Positions 6,574 through 13,161 of a stretch of 18,223 bases of DNA are shown one piece after another. The DNA lies in assembly GCA_019423725.1 (NCBI GenBank), contig JAHZAW010000053.1:62830-81052 (forward strand), read 5' to 3'. The notes under the pieces are model-generated. The model had not been told where the DNA came from. It made no database searches and worked only from the letters and a program-made list of their open reading frames with translations. This stretch comes from Clostridiales bacterium (GTDB lineage: Bacteria; Bacillota; Clostridia; Lachnospirales; Anaerotignaceae). How positions within the stretch are numbered: position 1 is the stretch's first letter; every line of letters begins with the position of its first letter. The translations under genes and the position numbers were made by a program.

Positions 6574-7776
6574 TTATTTTTTAAGTCCTTCAACGATGTC
6601 TCTTGTATCCCTTGCGATAACAAGTTCCTCATTTGTAGGAATAACGAATACCTGTACTCTTGACTGTCTTGTTGTGATCTCGATGGCTTTTCCTCTCTGG
6701 CTGTTGTTGTAAGAGTCAAGCTCGATTCCAAGATATCTGAGGTAATCACAGATCACCTGACGCATTGTTGCGCTGTTTTCTCCAAGACCAGCTGTGAATA
6801 CGATAGCATCTACGCCCTTCATAGCTGTTACATACTCGCCGATTGTCTTTGCTACACGGTAAGCGAAAAGGTCAAGGGCTGATGTAGCTCTTGCGTTTCC
6901 TTCGCCCTCAGCAGCCTCGATGTCACGGAAGTCGCTGGATACACCTGAGATACCAAGTACACCTGATTCCTTGTTAAGGATGTGGTCCATCTGGTCGATT
7001 GAAAGGTTTTCTTTCTTCATTATATAAAGAACAGCTGCGGGGTCAACGCTTCCGCTTCGTGTTCCCATTGCAAGACCGTCAAGGGGTGTGAAGCCCATTG
7101 ATGTATCAACTGAGATTCCTTTTCTTACAGCACAGATGCTGGCGCCGTTTCCAAGGTGGCAAGTAACGATCTTAAGCTCTTCGATGGGTTTGCCCATAAG
7201 CTTTGCACATTCCTGTGATACATATCTGTGGCTTGTACCGTGGAATCCGTATTTACGAACTTTGTATTTTTCATAGTATTCATAGGGAAGAGCGTAAAGA
7301 TATGCTTTCTCGGGCATTGTCTGATGGAAAGCTGTATCAAATACTGCTACCTGAGGGATACCGGGCATGATCTTCTCGCATGCTTCGATACCGATGATGT
7401 TTGCAGGGTTATGAAGAGGTGCAAGGTCGATGCACTTTCTTAAAGCGTCTTTAACGTCTTCTGTAATAAGTACTGAGTTAGCGAAGTACTCTCCACCATG
7501 TACTACACGGTGTCCAACAGCGCCGATCTCAAGAGTAGAAGCGATTACGCCATGGTCTGCGTCAACAAGAGCGTCCATAACAGCCTTTACAGCTGTAGCA
7601 TGATCGGGAAGGGGATCATTTGAAACATATTTTTCCTTTCCAGCAGGCTCATGTTTGAGAACACCGTCGATACCGATTCTCTCGCAGAGACCCTTAGCAA
7701 GAACGGCTTCTGACTCGCTGTCGATAAGCTGATATTTAAGTGAGGAACTTCCGCAGTTTAATACAAGAATTTTCAT
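6574..7776 (-). CDS. ackA: Acetate kinase
   Basis: This enzyme converts acetyl-phosphate and ADP to acetate and ATP, the substrate-level phosphorylation step of fermentative acetate formation; it can also run backwards to activate acetate. The 400-residue product has normal length and begins with the phosphate-binding motif VLNCGSSSLKYQL (Asn7). It also shows GHRVVHGGE with the catalytic Arg, FDTAFHQTMP with the catalytic Asp, HLGNGAS, GTRSGSVDP with the second catalytic Arg, FTAGLGENS, and TNEELVIARDT with the metal-binding Glu. AAGGAG precedes the ATG. It is 37 bp downstream of pta, in one operon, and ends in a terminator. Codon use leans to ATC, GGT, CGT and GCT, unlike neighbouring genes rich in ATA and GCC, which suggests high expression. 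Confidence 0.98.
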   Translation of the reverse strand: MKILVLNCGSSSLKYQLIDSESEAVLAKGLCERIGIDGVLKHEPAGKEKYVSNDPLPDHATAVKAVMDALVDADHGVIASTLEIGAVGHRVVHGGEYFANSVLITEDVKDALRKCIDLAPLHNPANIIGIEACEKIMPGIPQVAVFDTAFHQTMPEKAYLYALPYEYYEKYKVRKYGFHGTSHRYVSQECAKLMGKPIEELKIVTCHLGNGASICAVRKGISVDTSMGFTPLDGLAMGTRSGSVDPAAVLYIMKKENLSIDQMDHILNKESGVLGISGVSSDFRDIEAAEGEGNARATSALDLFAYRVAKTIGEYVTAMKGVDAIVFTAGLGENSATMRQVICDYLRYLGIELDSYNNSQRGKAIEITTRQSRVQVFVIPTNEELVIARDTRDIVEGLKK

Positions 7777-7813
7777 TTTTGTTTCTCTCCTTATCTTTAT
7801 GTGAAATAATTGA

Positions 7814-8809
7814 TTACATCATTGTTGCCTGGAATGCTGTGAGGGCTACGCAAGCTACGATATCCTCAGCGTTGCATCCTCTTGAAAGGTCATTAACGGG
7901 AGCAGCAAGACCCTGAAGGATAGGTCCGAAAGCTTTAGCTCCTGCAAATCTCTGAACAAGTTTGTATCCGATGTTTCCTGCGTCGATATCAGGGAAGATG
8001 AGTACGTTTGCCTTGCCAGCAACTGTACTTGTGGGAGCCTTAAGTTCTCCTACTTCCTTAACGAGAGCTGCGTCAAGCTGAAGTTCTCCGTCAAGTTTGA
8101 TTTCAGGATGTTTCTCCTTAGCGATTCTTGTAGCCTCTACAACCTTTGTAACATCGGCATGTTTAGCTGAACCCTTTGTTGAGTGGCTGAGCATTGCAAC
8201 TCTTGCCTCTCCGCCTACAAATGACTCAAAGCTTGCAGCTGAAGCTGTTGCGATGGCAGCAAGTTCTTCGGGGTTGGGGTTCTGGTTAAGAGCGCAGTCT
8301 GCGAAAAGAAGAACTCCGTCGTTTCCGTATGTGTTATCCTTGCAGCACATTACGAAGAATGATGATACAAGCTCTGTTCCGGGAGCTGTCTTAAGGATCT
8401 GAAGTGCAGGTCTTAATGTATCAGCTGTTGAGTGGATAGCTCCTGATACCATACCATCTGCAACTCCGATCTTTACAAGGAGCACACCGAAATATGTGTA
8501 GTCAGCCTTAGCTGTCTTAAGTGCCTCTTCAGGTGTAAGGCCTTTGCTTTTTCTGGCTTCACAGAAAGCAGCTACAACCTCGTCCATTTTCTCATAGTTT
8601 TCGGGATCGATAATTGTTGCCTTTGAAAGATCGCAGCCTTTACCTGCCTCAAGGATCTTATCTTTGTTTCCGATGAGGATAAGGTCAGCTATATCTTCCT
8701 TAAGGATCATATCTGCGGCGTCAAGAGTTCTTCTCTCATATGCCTCAGGTAAAACGATAGTTTTTTTATTTTTCTTTGCTCTTTCTTTTATGCTGGTTAA
8801 AAAATCCAT
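7814..8809 (-). CDS. pta: Phosphate acetyltransferase
   Basis: Pta exchanges acetyl-CoA and phosphate for acetyl-phosphate and CoA and feeds AckA. The 331-residue product is the short single-domain type, without the N-terminal regulatory domains of the long enterobacterial enzyme. Typical regions are TIVLPEAYERRTL near the start, GVADGMVSGAIHSTADTLRP in the middle, and LIFPDIDAGNIGYKLVQRF with GPILQGLAAPVNDLSRG in the C-terminal part that forms the CoA and phosphate site. AGGAGG precedes the ATG. It is the first gene of pta-ackA, with a candidate promoter about 80 bp upstream. Codon use is of the highly expressed type, as in ackA. Confidence 0.98.
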   Translation of the reverse strand: MDFLTSIKERAKKNKKTIVLPEAYERRTLDAADMILKEDIADLILIGNKDKILEAGKGCDLSKATIIDPENYEKMDEVVAAFCEARKSKGLTPEEALKTAKADYTYFGVLLVKIGVADGMVSGAIHSTADTLRPALQILKTAPGTELVSSFFVMCCKDNTYGNDGVLLFADCALNQNPNPEELAAIATASAASFESFVGGEARVAMLSHSTKGSAKHADVTKVVEATRIAKEKHPEIKLDGELQLDAALVKEVGELKAPTSTVAGKANVLIFPDIDAGNIGYKLVQRFAGAKAFGPILQGLAAPVNDLSRGCNAEDIVACVALTAFQATMM

Positions 8810-8885
8810 TGCAAAAGCCTCCTAGTAATTTTATTGATGTTTTTTGACGGCATTTTTCGTCCGTCTCCATAGCTATACAAGTCTA

Positions 8886-8914
8886 ATTATATAACCCTGT
8901 TCAAAAATAGTCTA
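8886..8914 (-). promoter_or_regulatory. Candidate promoter of pta-ackA
   Basis: On the minus strand, TAGACT (8909-8914) is 17 bases from TATAAT (8886-8891). The -10 is perfect and the -35 matches at four of six positions. The predicted start lies about 70 nt before the pta ATG. Confidence 0.5.
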
Positions 8915-9067
8915 TATAAAAATTACATAATTTTTAAAACTTTGCCGCCTTTTTAATGACATCTACAGCAAAAATTATTTTTATATTTCCGTCAGGTTTA
9001 TTTATAAAAACAATGTCTTGTTTTCCATAAAAAATTTGGCGCAAATAGCCACACAGGGCACATAATT

Positions 9068-9076
9068 TGTTATAAT
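9068..9076 (+). promoter_or_regulatory. Candidate extended -10 promoter of tmcAL
   Basis: TGTTATAAT at 9068-9076 is an extended -10 (TGN before a perfect TATAAT). The upstream hexamer at 17-base spacing, GCCACA, is poor. The predicted leader is about 60 nt. Confidence 0.5.
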
Positions 9077-9141
9077 ATAGAAAGAATATGCTTAACTGAA
9101 CGGGCATAATTAATGCACCGGAATGACAGGAGGTTTTTGAC

Positions 9142-10359
9142 ATGACTACAACGGCCATAATCGCCGAATACAATCCGTTCCATAACGGACATAAATTTCA
9201 TCTTCGTTCCGCCAGAAAGACCACATCCTCAGACTATATATTTGCCGTAATGAGCCCATCTTTCGTACAGCGCGGAGAAAGCGCCGTATACGACAAATGG
9301 ACCAGGACAAGGGCAACTTTAAGATGTGGAGCCGATATGGTCATCGAACTTCCTGTGGTTTATTCCACCGCCTCAGCTGAAAATTTTGCCCGCGGAGCCA
9401 TAAAGATAATAACTGAGACAGGTATAGCCGACAACCTGGCCTTTGGAGCTGAGACAAACGATCTTTCAGCCCTCTCGGCAGCGGCTGAGCTCCTGGTAAA
9501 TCCTACAGAGTCCTTCAATGAGACCCTTAAGTCAGAACTTTCAAAGGGCGTATCCTTTCCCGTGGCCAGGGCTGAGGCCTTCAGCAGTGAGACAGGGAAA
9601 AATCCCGATATACTTGGCACTTCCAACAATATTTTAGCCGTCGAATACCTTAAGGCCCTGAAAATGTTCTCATCCGGCATAAAGCCTGTCATAACCAAAC
9701 GTACGGGCTCAGAATATAATTCAGATAAGATCAATGGCACCATAGCTTCCGCTTCCGCCGTAAGAAAGGTCATATACAAGGGTAAAACGAATCTCCTTGC
9801 CCAAACCGTTCCGCCGGAGTGTTTTGACATATACGAGAAGTCTCAGGCTATTTTTATGGACTACTATTCCGATGCCATGGCCTATCTCTTAAGGACCATG
9901 ACAGCCGACGATCTGAGGGAAATAAGCGGAGTATCAGAGGGGCTTGAAAACAGGATACTTAAAACCGTTGGAAACTCCTATAAAATATCTGATATATGCG
10001 CTGAGCTTAAAACTAAAAGATATACCCATACAAGGCTTATGCGTATACTCTGCCACATTCTTCTTGGCATAACCAAGGAACATGAGAGCAGGTTCTCTCC
10101 CCTGGAATTTGAGCCATATATAAGGGTGCTCGGATTCAGAAAATCAGCTGAGCCCCTTGTAAGTGCCCTCTGTCATAAGGCTTCTGTTCCCGTTATAATC
10201 AATGTCAACAGGGACGAAAGGAATTTATCAGACCTGCAGAGATCCCTTCTGGATATGGAAAAGAAGGCCACTGATATATATTACCTCGGCCAGCCAACTC
10301 CAGCCGGAAAGAAACGTGCCCTTGACTACACCATGCCAGTCATAATCGAAAATATTTAA
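9142..10359 (+). CDS. tmcAL: tRNA(Met) cytidine acetate ligase TmcAL
   Basis: TmcAL (YlbM in Bacillus) uses acetate and ATP to form N4-acetylcytidine at the wobble base of elongator tRNA-Met, which secures correct AUG reading. The 405-residue product is of normal length. It starts IIAEYNPFHNGHKFHL with the nucleotidyltransferase HxGH motif at residues 14-17. Other typical parts are MSPSFVQRGESAVYDKW, the DMVIELPVVYSTASAENFARGA region, and the conserved C-terminal stretch KRYTHTRLMRILCHILLGI. AGGAGG lies 8 nt before the ATG. It is followed by a terminator that also forms the leader of ylbJ. The gene is divergent from pta-ackA, whose end product, acetate, is its substrate; this is a possible functional tie but the proximity may be chance. 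Confidence 0.96.
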   Translation: MTTTAIIAEYNPFHNGHKFHLRSARKTTSSDYIFAVMSPSFVQRGESAVYDKWTRTRATLRCGADMVIELPVVYSTASAENFARGAIKIITETGIADNLAFGAETNDLSALSAAAELLVNPTESFNETLKSELSKGVSFPVARAEAFSSETGKNPDILGTSNNILAVEYLKALKMFSSGIKPVITKRTGSEYNSDKINGTIASASAVRKVIYKGKTNLLAQTVPPECFDIYEKSQAIFMDYYSDAMAYLLRTMTADDLREISGVSEGLENRILKTVGNSYKISDICAELKTKRYTHTRLMRILCHILLGITKEHESRFSPLEFEPYIRVLGFRKSAEPLVSALCHKASVPVIINVNRDERNLSDLQRSLLDMEKKATDIYYLGQPTPAGKKRALDYTMPVIIENI

Positions 10360-10375
10360 TATCAGTAATCTTTGT

Positions 10376-10420
10376 CCCCCGTCTCTCATAATAATAAATG
10401 AGTATTGTCGGGGGTTTTTT
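10376..10420 (+). terminator. Terminator of tmcAL ending at the ylbJ start codon
   Basis: The stem is CCCCCG (10376-10381) with CGGGGG (10409-10414), plus an inner CTCAT/ATGAG pair (10385-10389 with 10398-10402), followed by six T at 10415-10420. The ylbJ ATG begins at 10421, immediately after the T tract. The 3' arm GGGGG is the only Shine-Dalgarno-like sequence in front of ylbJ, so the same hairpin could stop transcription or mask the binding site. Confidence 0.8.
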
Positions 10421-11458
10421 ATGCGTAAAATTTTTAAGATTTTATTTATAGTTTTTTTTACACTCAGCATCATACTATACAGCGATAAAATGTCATCGGC
10501 CGCCGCCGGAGGGCTTTCGCTGTGGCTCAATACCGTTGTGCCATCCCTGTTTCCCTTTATGGTCATATCATCCTGGATAACCTTTGGCGTATCCTCCAGG
10601 GAGACGTGCCTTGACAGGATCATCTTTTCACTTTTTGGCGTTCCAGCCGGATATATGGCTATTTTCCCATTGAGCATTTTGTCAGGCTATCCCGTTGGCG
10701 CCAAGGTGATATCAGACCTTTACATAAAAAAAGCCATATCCAAAGATACGGCTGAACATCTGCTTTCCTTCTGCAATAATCCGGGAGCGGTATTCATAAT
10801 TTCAGCTGTGGCCTCATCCATGCTTTCAGACCGGGATTCAGCTGTTTTTTTCCTATTTATATGTATACTCTCAGCCCTTATCACGGGCATACTGTTTAAT
10901 TTTGTTTTTCCAGCTGAGCCGGTACATAGGGCGGCTGTCCAGCCTCCCCAGCCTGCCAGCATTTATTCGGCCATATCCTCGGCTGTGGGTTCTGTTCTTC
11001 TAGTGGGAGGATGTATCATATTTTTTTCTGTCATATCGGAAAGTATATCTTTGTTTTTATCCTCTGGAAATGTCCTGGCTGATACGGTCATTTCCGGCCT
11101 TCTTGAGTTTACCCAGGGCATAAAACGCGCATCTTCCTTTAAGCCGGAGCTTTCCTATCCCATAATATGTGCCATGCTCTGTTTCGGAGGATTATCCGTA
11201 CATCTTCAGACCGCGGCCATCATCGGAAACTGCGGCATAGACATAAAAAAATATATAACCGGCAAAGCCTTCTGCGGAGCCTGTGCCTATATACTGGCTG
11301 TGCTCTTTTATGACCTGTTTTTCCCCTCAGGAGCGGGAACAGAGGTCTTTACGGCCACATTTTCGGAAATATCCGACAGTCCATCCATACTTGCTGTGTC
11401 ATCGTTTCTTGCCGCTGCCATATTCTTGTTTTTTGGCGAAAAAAAACGCCGGAAATGA
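10421..11458 (+). CDS. ylbJ: YlbJ-type sporulation integral membrane protein
   Basis: YlbJ belongs to the membrane protein superfamily with nucleoside-recognition (Gate-like) domains. In Bacillus subtilis it is made in the mother cell under sigma-E and is needed for heat-resistant spores; its substrate is unknown. The 345-residue product is somewhat shorter than the roughly 400 of Bacillus. The first helix begins at about residue 8 (LFIVFFTLSIILYS), and recognisable family blocks are GGLSLWLNTVVPSLFPFMV, GYPVGAKVISDLY, HLLSFCNNPGAVFIIS and FGGLSVHLQTAAI. Several further hydrophobic helices follow and the C-terminus is basic (KKRRK). The start at 10421 is needed to keep the first helix, yet no ordinary binding site precedes it. 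In Bacillus, coaD, ylbJ and ylbM lie in the same order on one strand; here ylbJ faces coaD. The last codons lie in the terminator of the convergent operon. Confidence 0.9.
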   Translation: MRKIFKILFIVFFTLSIILYSDKMSSAAAGGLSLWLNTVVPSLFPFMVISSWITFGVSSRETCLDRIIFSLFGVPAGYMAIFPLSILSGYPVGAKVISDLYIKKAISKDTAEHLLSFCNNPGAVFIISAVASSMLSDRDSAVFFLFICILSALITGILFNFVFPAEPVHRAAVQPPQPASIYSAISSAVGSVLLVGGCIIFFSVISESISLFLSSGNVLADTVISGLLEFTQGIKRASSFKPELSYPIICAMLCFGGLSVHLQTAAIIGNCGIDIKKYITGKAFCGACAYILAVLFYDLFFPSGAGTEVFTATFSEISDSPSILAVSSFLAAAIFLFFGEKKRRK

Positions 11459-11469
11459 ATTCCGGCGTT
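11439..11469 (-). terminator. Terminator of rsmD-coaD operon, inside ylbJ 3' end
   Basis: A perfect 10-bp stem (11445-11454 with 11460-11469) with a 5-base loop is followed on the minus strand by eight T (11446 down to 11439, partly in the stem). The ylbJ stop codon TGA lies across the loop. On the plus strand the following bases, ATATTTATC, give a much weaker terminator. Confidence 0.9.
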
Positions 11470-11476
11470 ATATTTA

Positions 11477-11989
11477 TCAGTCTTTTTTGATTCCTCTGAG
11501 TTCCTGTCTGTTATCGAAAATAACATTGATGTTCTCTTTGTAGAAATCGATGAGTTTGCGGTTTTCCTGCTCAATGGAATCCTGCATCTCTCTTAAGCGC
11601 TGTTCAGCTACGCCCATAACGTCATCGGCATAGTCGATGGCACCAAGACGCATTTCCTTAGCGCTCTTCTTTGCTGCGTCCATGATCTCAGCTGCCTGCT
11701 CATAGGCCTTCTGTGTAACGGCATGCTCCTCAACAAGTTTTCCAAGGCGCACTTCAGCCTCCTTGAGCATTTCGTCAGCTTCCTTCTGGGCGTCAACAAG
11801 GATCTTGTTTCTTTCTTCGATGACCCACTTTGACTGTTTGATCTCGTTGGGAAGCTTCATTTTTATCTCATCGATAATTTCGAATATCTCGTCCTTATCG
11901 ACCTGAACTTTGTTAGAAAAAGGTGAAGAACGGCCTTCATCCACTACCTGTTCAAGTTCTTCAAGAAGCTTTAATACTGTATCATCCAT
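11477..11989 (-). CDS. Coiled-coil protein of unknown function, conserved beside coaD
   Basis: The 170-residue product is charged and mostly helical, with heptad-like patterns from about residue 50 to 155 (for example NKILVDAQKEADEMLKEAEVR and AEQRLREMQDSIEQENRK). No signal peptide, membrane helix or catalytic motif is seen. Similar proteins in Clostridia are often labelled ATPase or V-type ATPase subunit H, because the coiled coil resembles stalk subunits, but no nucleotide-binding motif is present, so I would not use that name. A structural role such as a DivIVA-like or stalk-like scaffold is possible. The ATG follows the coaD stop by 2 nt and its GAGGG site lies in the end of coaD, so it is the last, coupled gene of rsmD-coaD. 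Codon use (ATC for Ile, CGT/CGC for Arg) suggests a well-expressed protein. Confidence 0.85.
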   Translation of the reverse strand: MDDTVLKLLEELEQVVDEGRSSPFSNKVQVDKDEIFEIIDEIKMKLPNEIKQSKWVIEERNKILVDAQKEADEMLKEAEVRLGKLVEEHAVTQKAYEQAAEIMDAAKKSAKEMRLGAIDYADDVMGVAEQRLREMQDSIEQENRKLIDFYKENINVIFDNRQELRGIKKD

Positions 11990-11991
11990 TC

Positions 11992-12477
11992 TTATCCCTC
12001 TCTTTCGAATTTTTCCTTTAATTTAATCTTAACGGGCTCAGGTACAAACATATCCAAATCTCCGTTAAAAGCAAGTATCTCTCTTACTGCGCTGGAACTG
12101 AGTGTTATATTTTCCGGGCTTGCCGCCAAAAATATCGTTTCCACATCACCGGTAAGCTGCTTGTTTATTATGGCTCTCTGGAACTCATTGATAAAATCGC
12201 TCATGTCCCTGACGCCTCTTACTATGACCTTTGCTCCTACCTTCTTGGCAAACTCTCCAAGCATACCGTCAATTTCCATAACCTCAACATTACTCAAATC
12301 CTTTGTTGCTTCCTTGATAAGCTCATAACGCTCATCAGCAGTCAGCAATGACATCTTATTGGGATTGCCACATATACCAACAATAAGAGTGTCCACCATA
12401 GCCGAGGCTCTTTTTATAATGTCCAGATGCCCGTTAGTCACGGGATCAAAGCTCCCCGGATATATTGCTTTTAACAT
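11992..12477 (-). CDS. coaD: Phosphopantetheine adenylyltransferase
   Basis: CoaD joins ATP and 4'-phosphopantetheine to form dephospho-CoA, the fourth step of coenzyme A synthesis. The 161-residue product starts MLKAIYPGSFDPVTNGHLDII, with the TxGH nucleotidyltransferase motif at residues 14-17. It continues with ADERYELIKEA, VRGVRDMSDFINEFQ and SSSAVREI, the second ATP-binding motif. The ATG at 12477 is preceded by GGAGG at 7 nt. A longer reading frame to 12522 exists but its extra 15 residues lie in rsmD and have no family counterpart. The start overlaps the rsmD stop by 7 bases (ATGTTAA), a clear sign of coupling. Confidence 0.98.
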   Translation of the reverse strand: MLKAIYPGSFDPVTNGHLDIIKRASAMVDTLIVGICGNPNKMSLLTADERYELIKEATKDLSNVEVMEIDGMLGEFAKKVGAKVIVRGVRDMSDFINEFQRAIINKQLTGDVETIFLAASPENITLSSSAVREILAFNGDLDMFVPEPVKIKLKEKFEREG

Positions 12478-13031
12478 CTTTCTTCCTCCAAGTTCAGAAA
12501 GTTCATAACGGCCGGACCGCATTTCCTTTCTTTTATAATTTTAAATCCTTCTTCTACAGCGAAGTCATAATCCCTGGCTGCCTCAGCGACTATATATCCA
12601 TCCTCGGCAAGTATACCGGCATTTTTTATCTCCCTGAGAACAGGTAAATAAAATCCGCCTGCATATGGAGGGTCCATAAATATTATATCGAATTTATCCC
12701 CTCTCTGGCCAAGTTTTCTTATGGCTCCGTAAACATCTTCGTTAATTATTTCAGCATTTTTATCAAGTCTTGTAAACTCAAGATTCTGCCTTATTATCCC
12801 GGCACATTCCGAGGACATATCCACAAAAACAGCCTTTGCCGCTCCTCTGCTCAATGCCTCTATCCCTATTGCTCCCGATCCGCTGAAAAGATCAAGAAAT
12901 ACGCATCCGTACAGATCCGGATTCAGCATATTAAAAAGAGATTCCTTAACGCGGTCGGCTGTAGGTCTTGTATTCATTCCTTCCGGCGCTTTCAGTTGAA
13001 GCCTTCTGGCGCTTCCGGCAATAACACGCAT
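12471..13031 (-). CDS. rsmD: 16S rRNA (guanine(966)-N(2))-methyltransferase RsmD
   Basis: RsmD methylates G966 of 16S rRNA with S-adenosylmethionine during small-subunit assembly. The 186-residue product begins MRVIAGSARRLQL and has the family region TRPTADRVKESLFNML (residues 21-36). The SAM-binding motif DLFSGSGAIG is at 47-56, and the catalytic DPPY is at 120-123. GGAGG lies 7 nt before the ATG. It is first in rsmD-coaD-coiled-coil, an order shared with Bacillus (ylbH-coaD). Two candidate -10 elements lie upstream at 13064-13069 and 13092-13097. Confidence 0.96.
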   Translation of the reverse strand: MRVIAGSARRLQLKAPEGMNTRPTADRVKESLFNMLNPDLYGCVFLDLFSGSGAIGIEALSRGAAKAVFVDMSSECAGIIRQNLEFTRLDKNAEIINEDVYGAIRKLGQRGDKFDIIFMDPPYAGGFYLPVLREIKNAGILAEDGYIVAEAARDYDFAVEEGFKIIKERKCGPAVMNFLNLEEERC

Positions 13032-13063
13032 ATAAAAACCTCCACTTTCATCCGAAAAAACCT

Positions 13064-13120
13064 ATTATACACCTCGGAACAAACTACAATGAGTATACCA
13101 AACTTATTCCTAAAAAACAA
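13064..13120 (-). promoter_or_regulatory. Candidate promoters of rsmD-coaD operon
   Basis: On the minus strand an extended -10, TGGTATACT (13092-13100), has a weak -35 TTGTTT (13115-13120) at 17 bases. A second perfect TATAAT at 13064-13069 lacks a good -35. No terminator is seen between recG and rsmD, so read-through from recG is also possible. Confidence 0.45.
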
Positions 13121-13161
13121 CAAAAATTTAATCTTTATGACACATTTAAGGGCCGATGTAC

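Larger units (their letters stand above)
8810..9141. other. Divergent spacer between pta and tmcAL
   Basis: These 332 AT-rich bases carry the candidate promoter of pta (minus) and that of tmcAL (plus). The pta leader is about 70 nt and includes a weak GACGG/CCGTC dyad. No RNA motif is recognised. A minus-strand open frame ends at 8934 and overlaps the start of tmcAL; I do not regard it as a gene. Confidence 0.6.

Noticed and set aside
8825..8875. GACGG/CCGTC hairpin in the pta leader as a regulatory element
   Set aside because: The stem is only 5 bp and has no U-tract or known motif; it is too weak to call.
8934..9173. A 79-residue minus-strand frame across the pta-tmcAL spacer
   Set aside because: It starts inside tmcAL, lacks a ribosome binding site and crosses the tmcAL promoter. 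Its C-terminal part looks mildly protein-like and could be a gene remnant, but I cannot support it.
12478..12522. Longer N-terminus for CoaD
   Set aside because: The extra 15 residues overlap the end of rsmD, have no CoaD family counterpart, and the internal ATG has the proper binding site.
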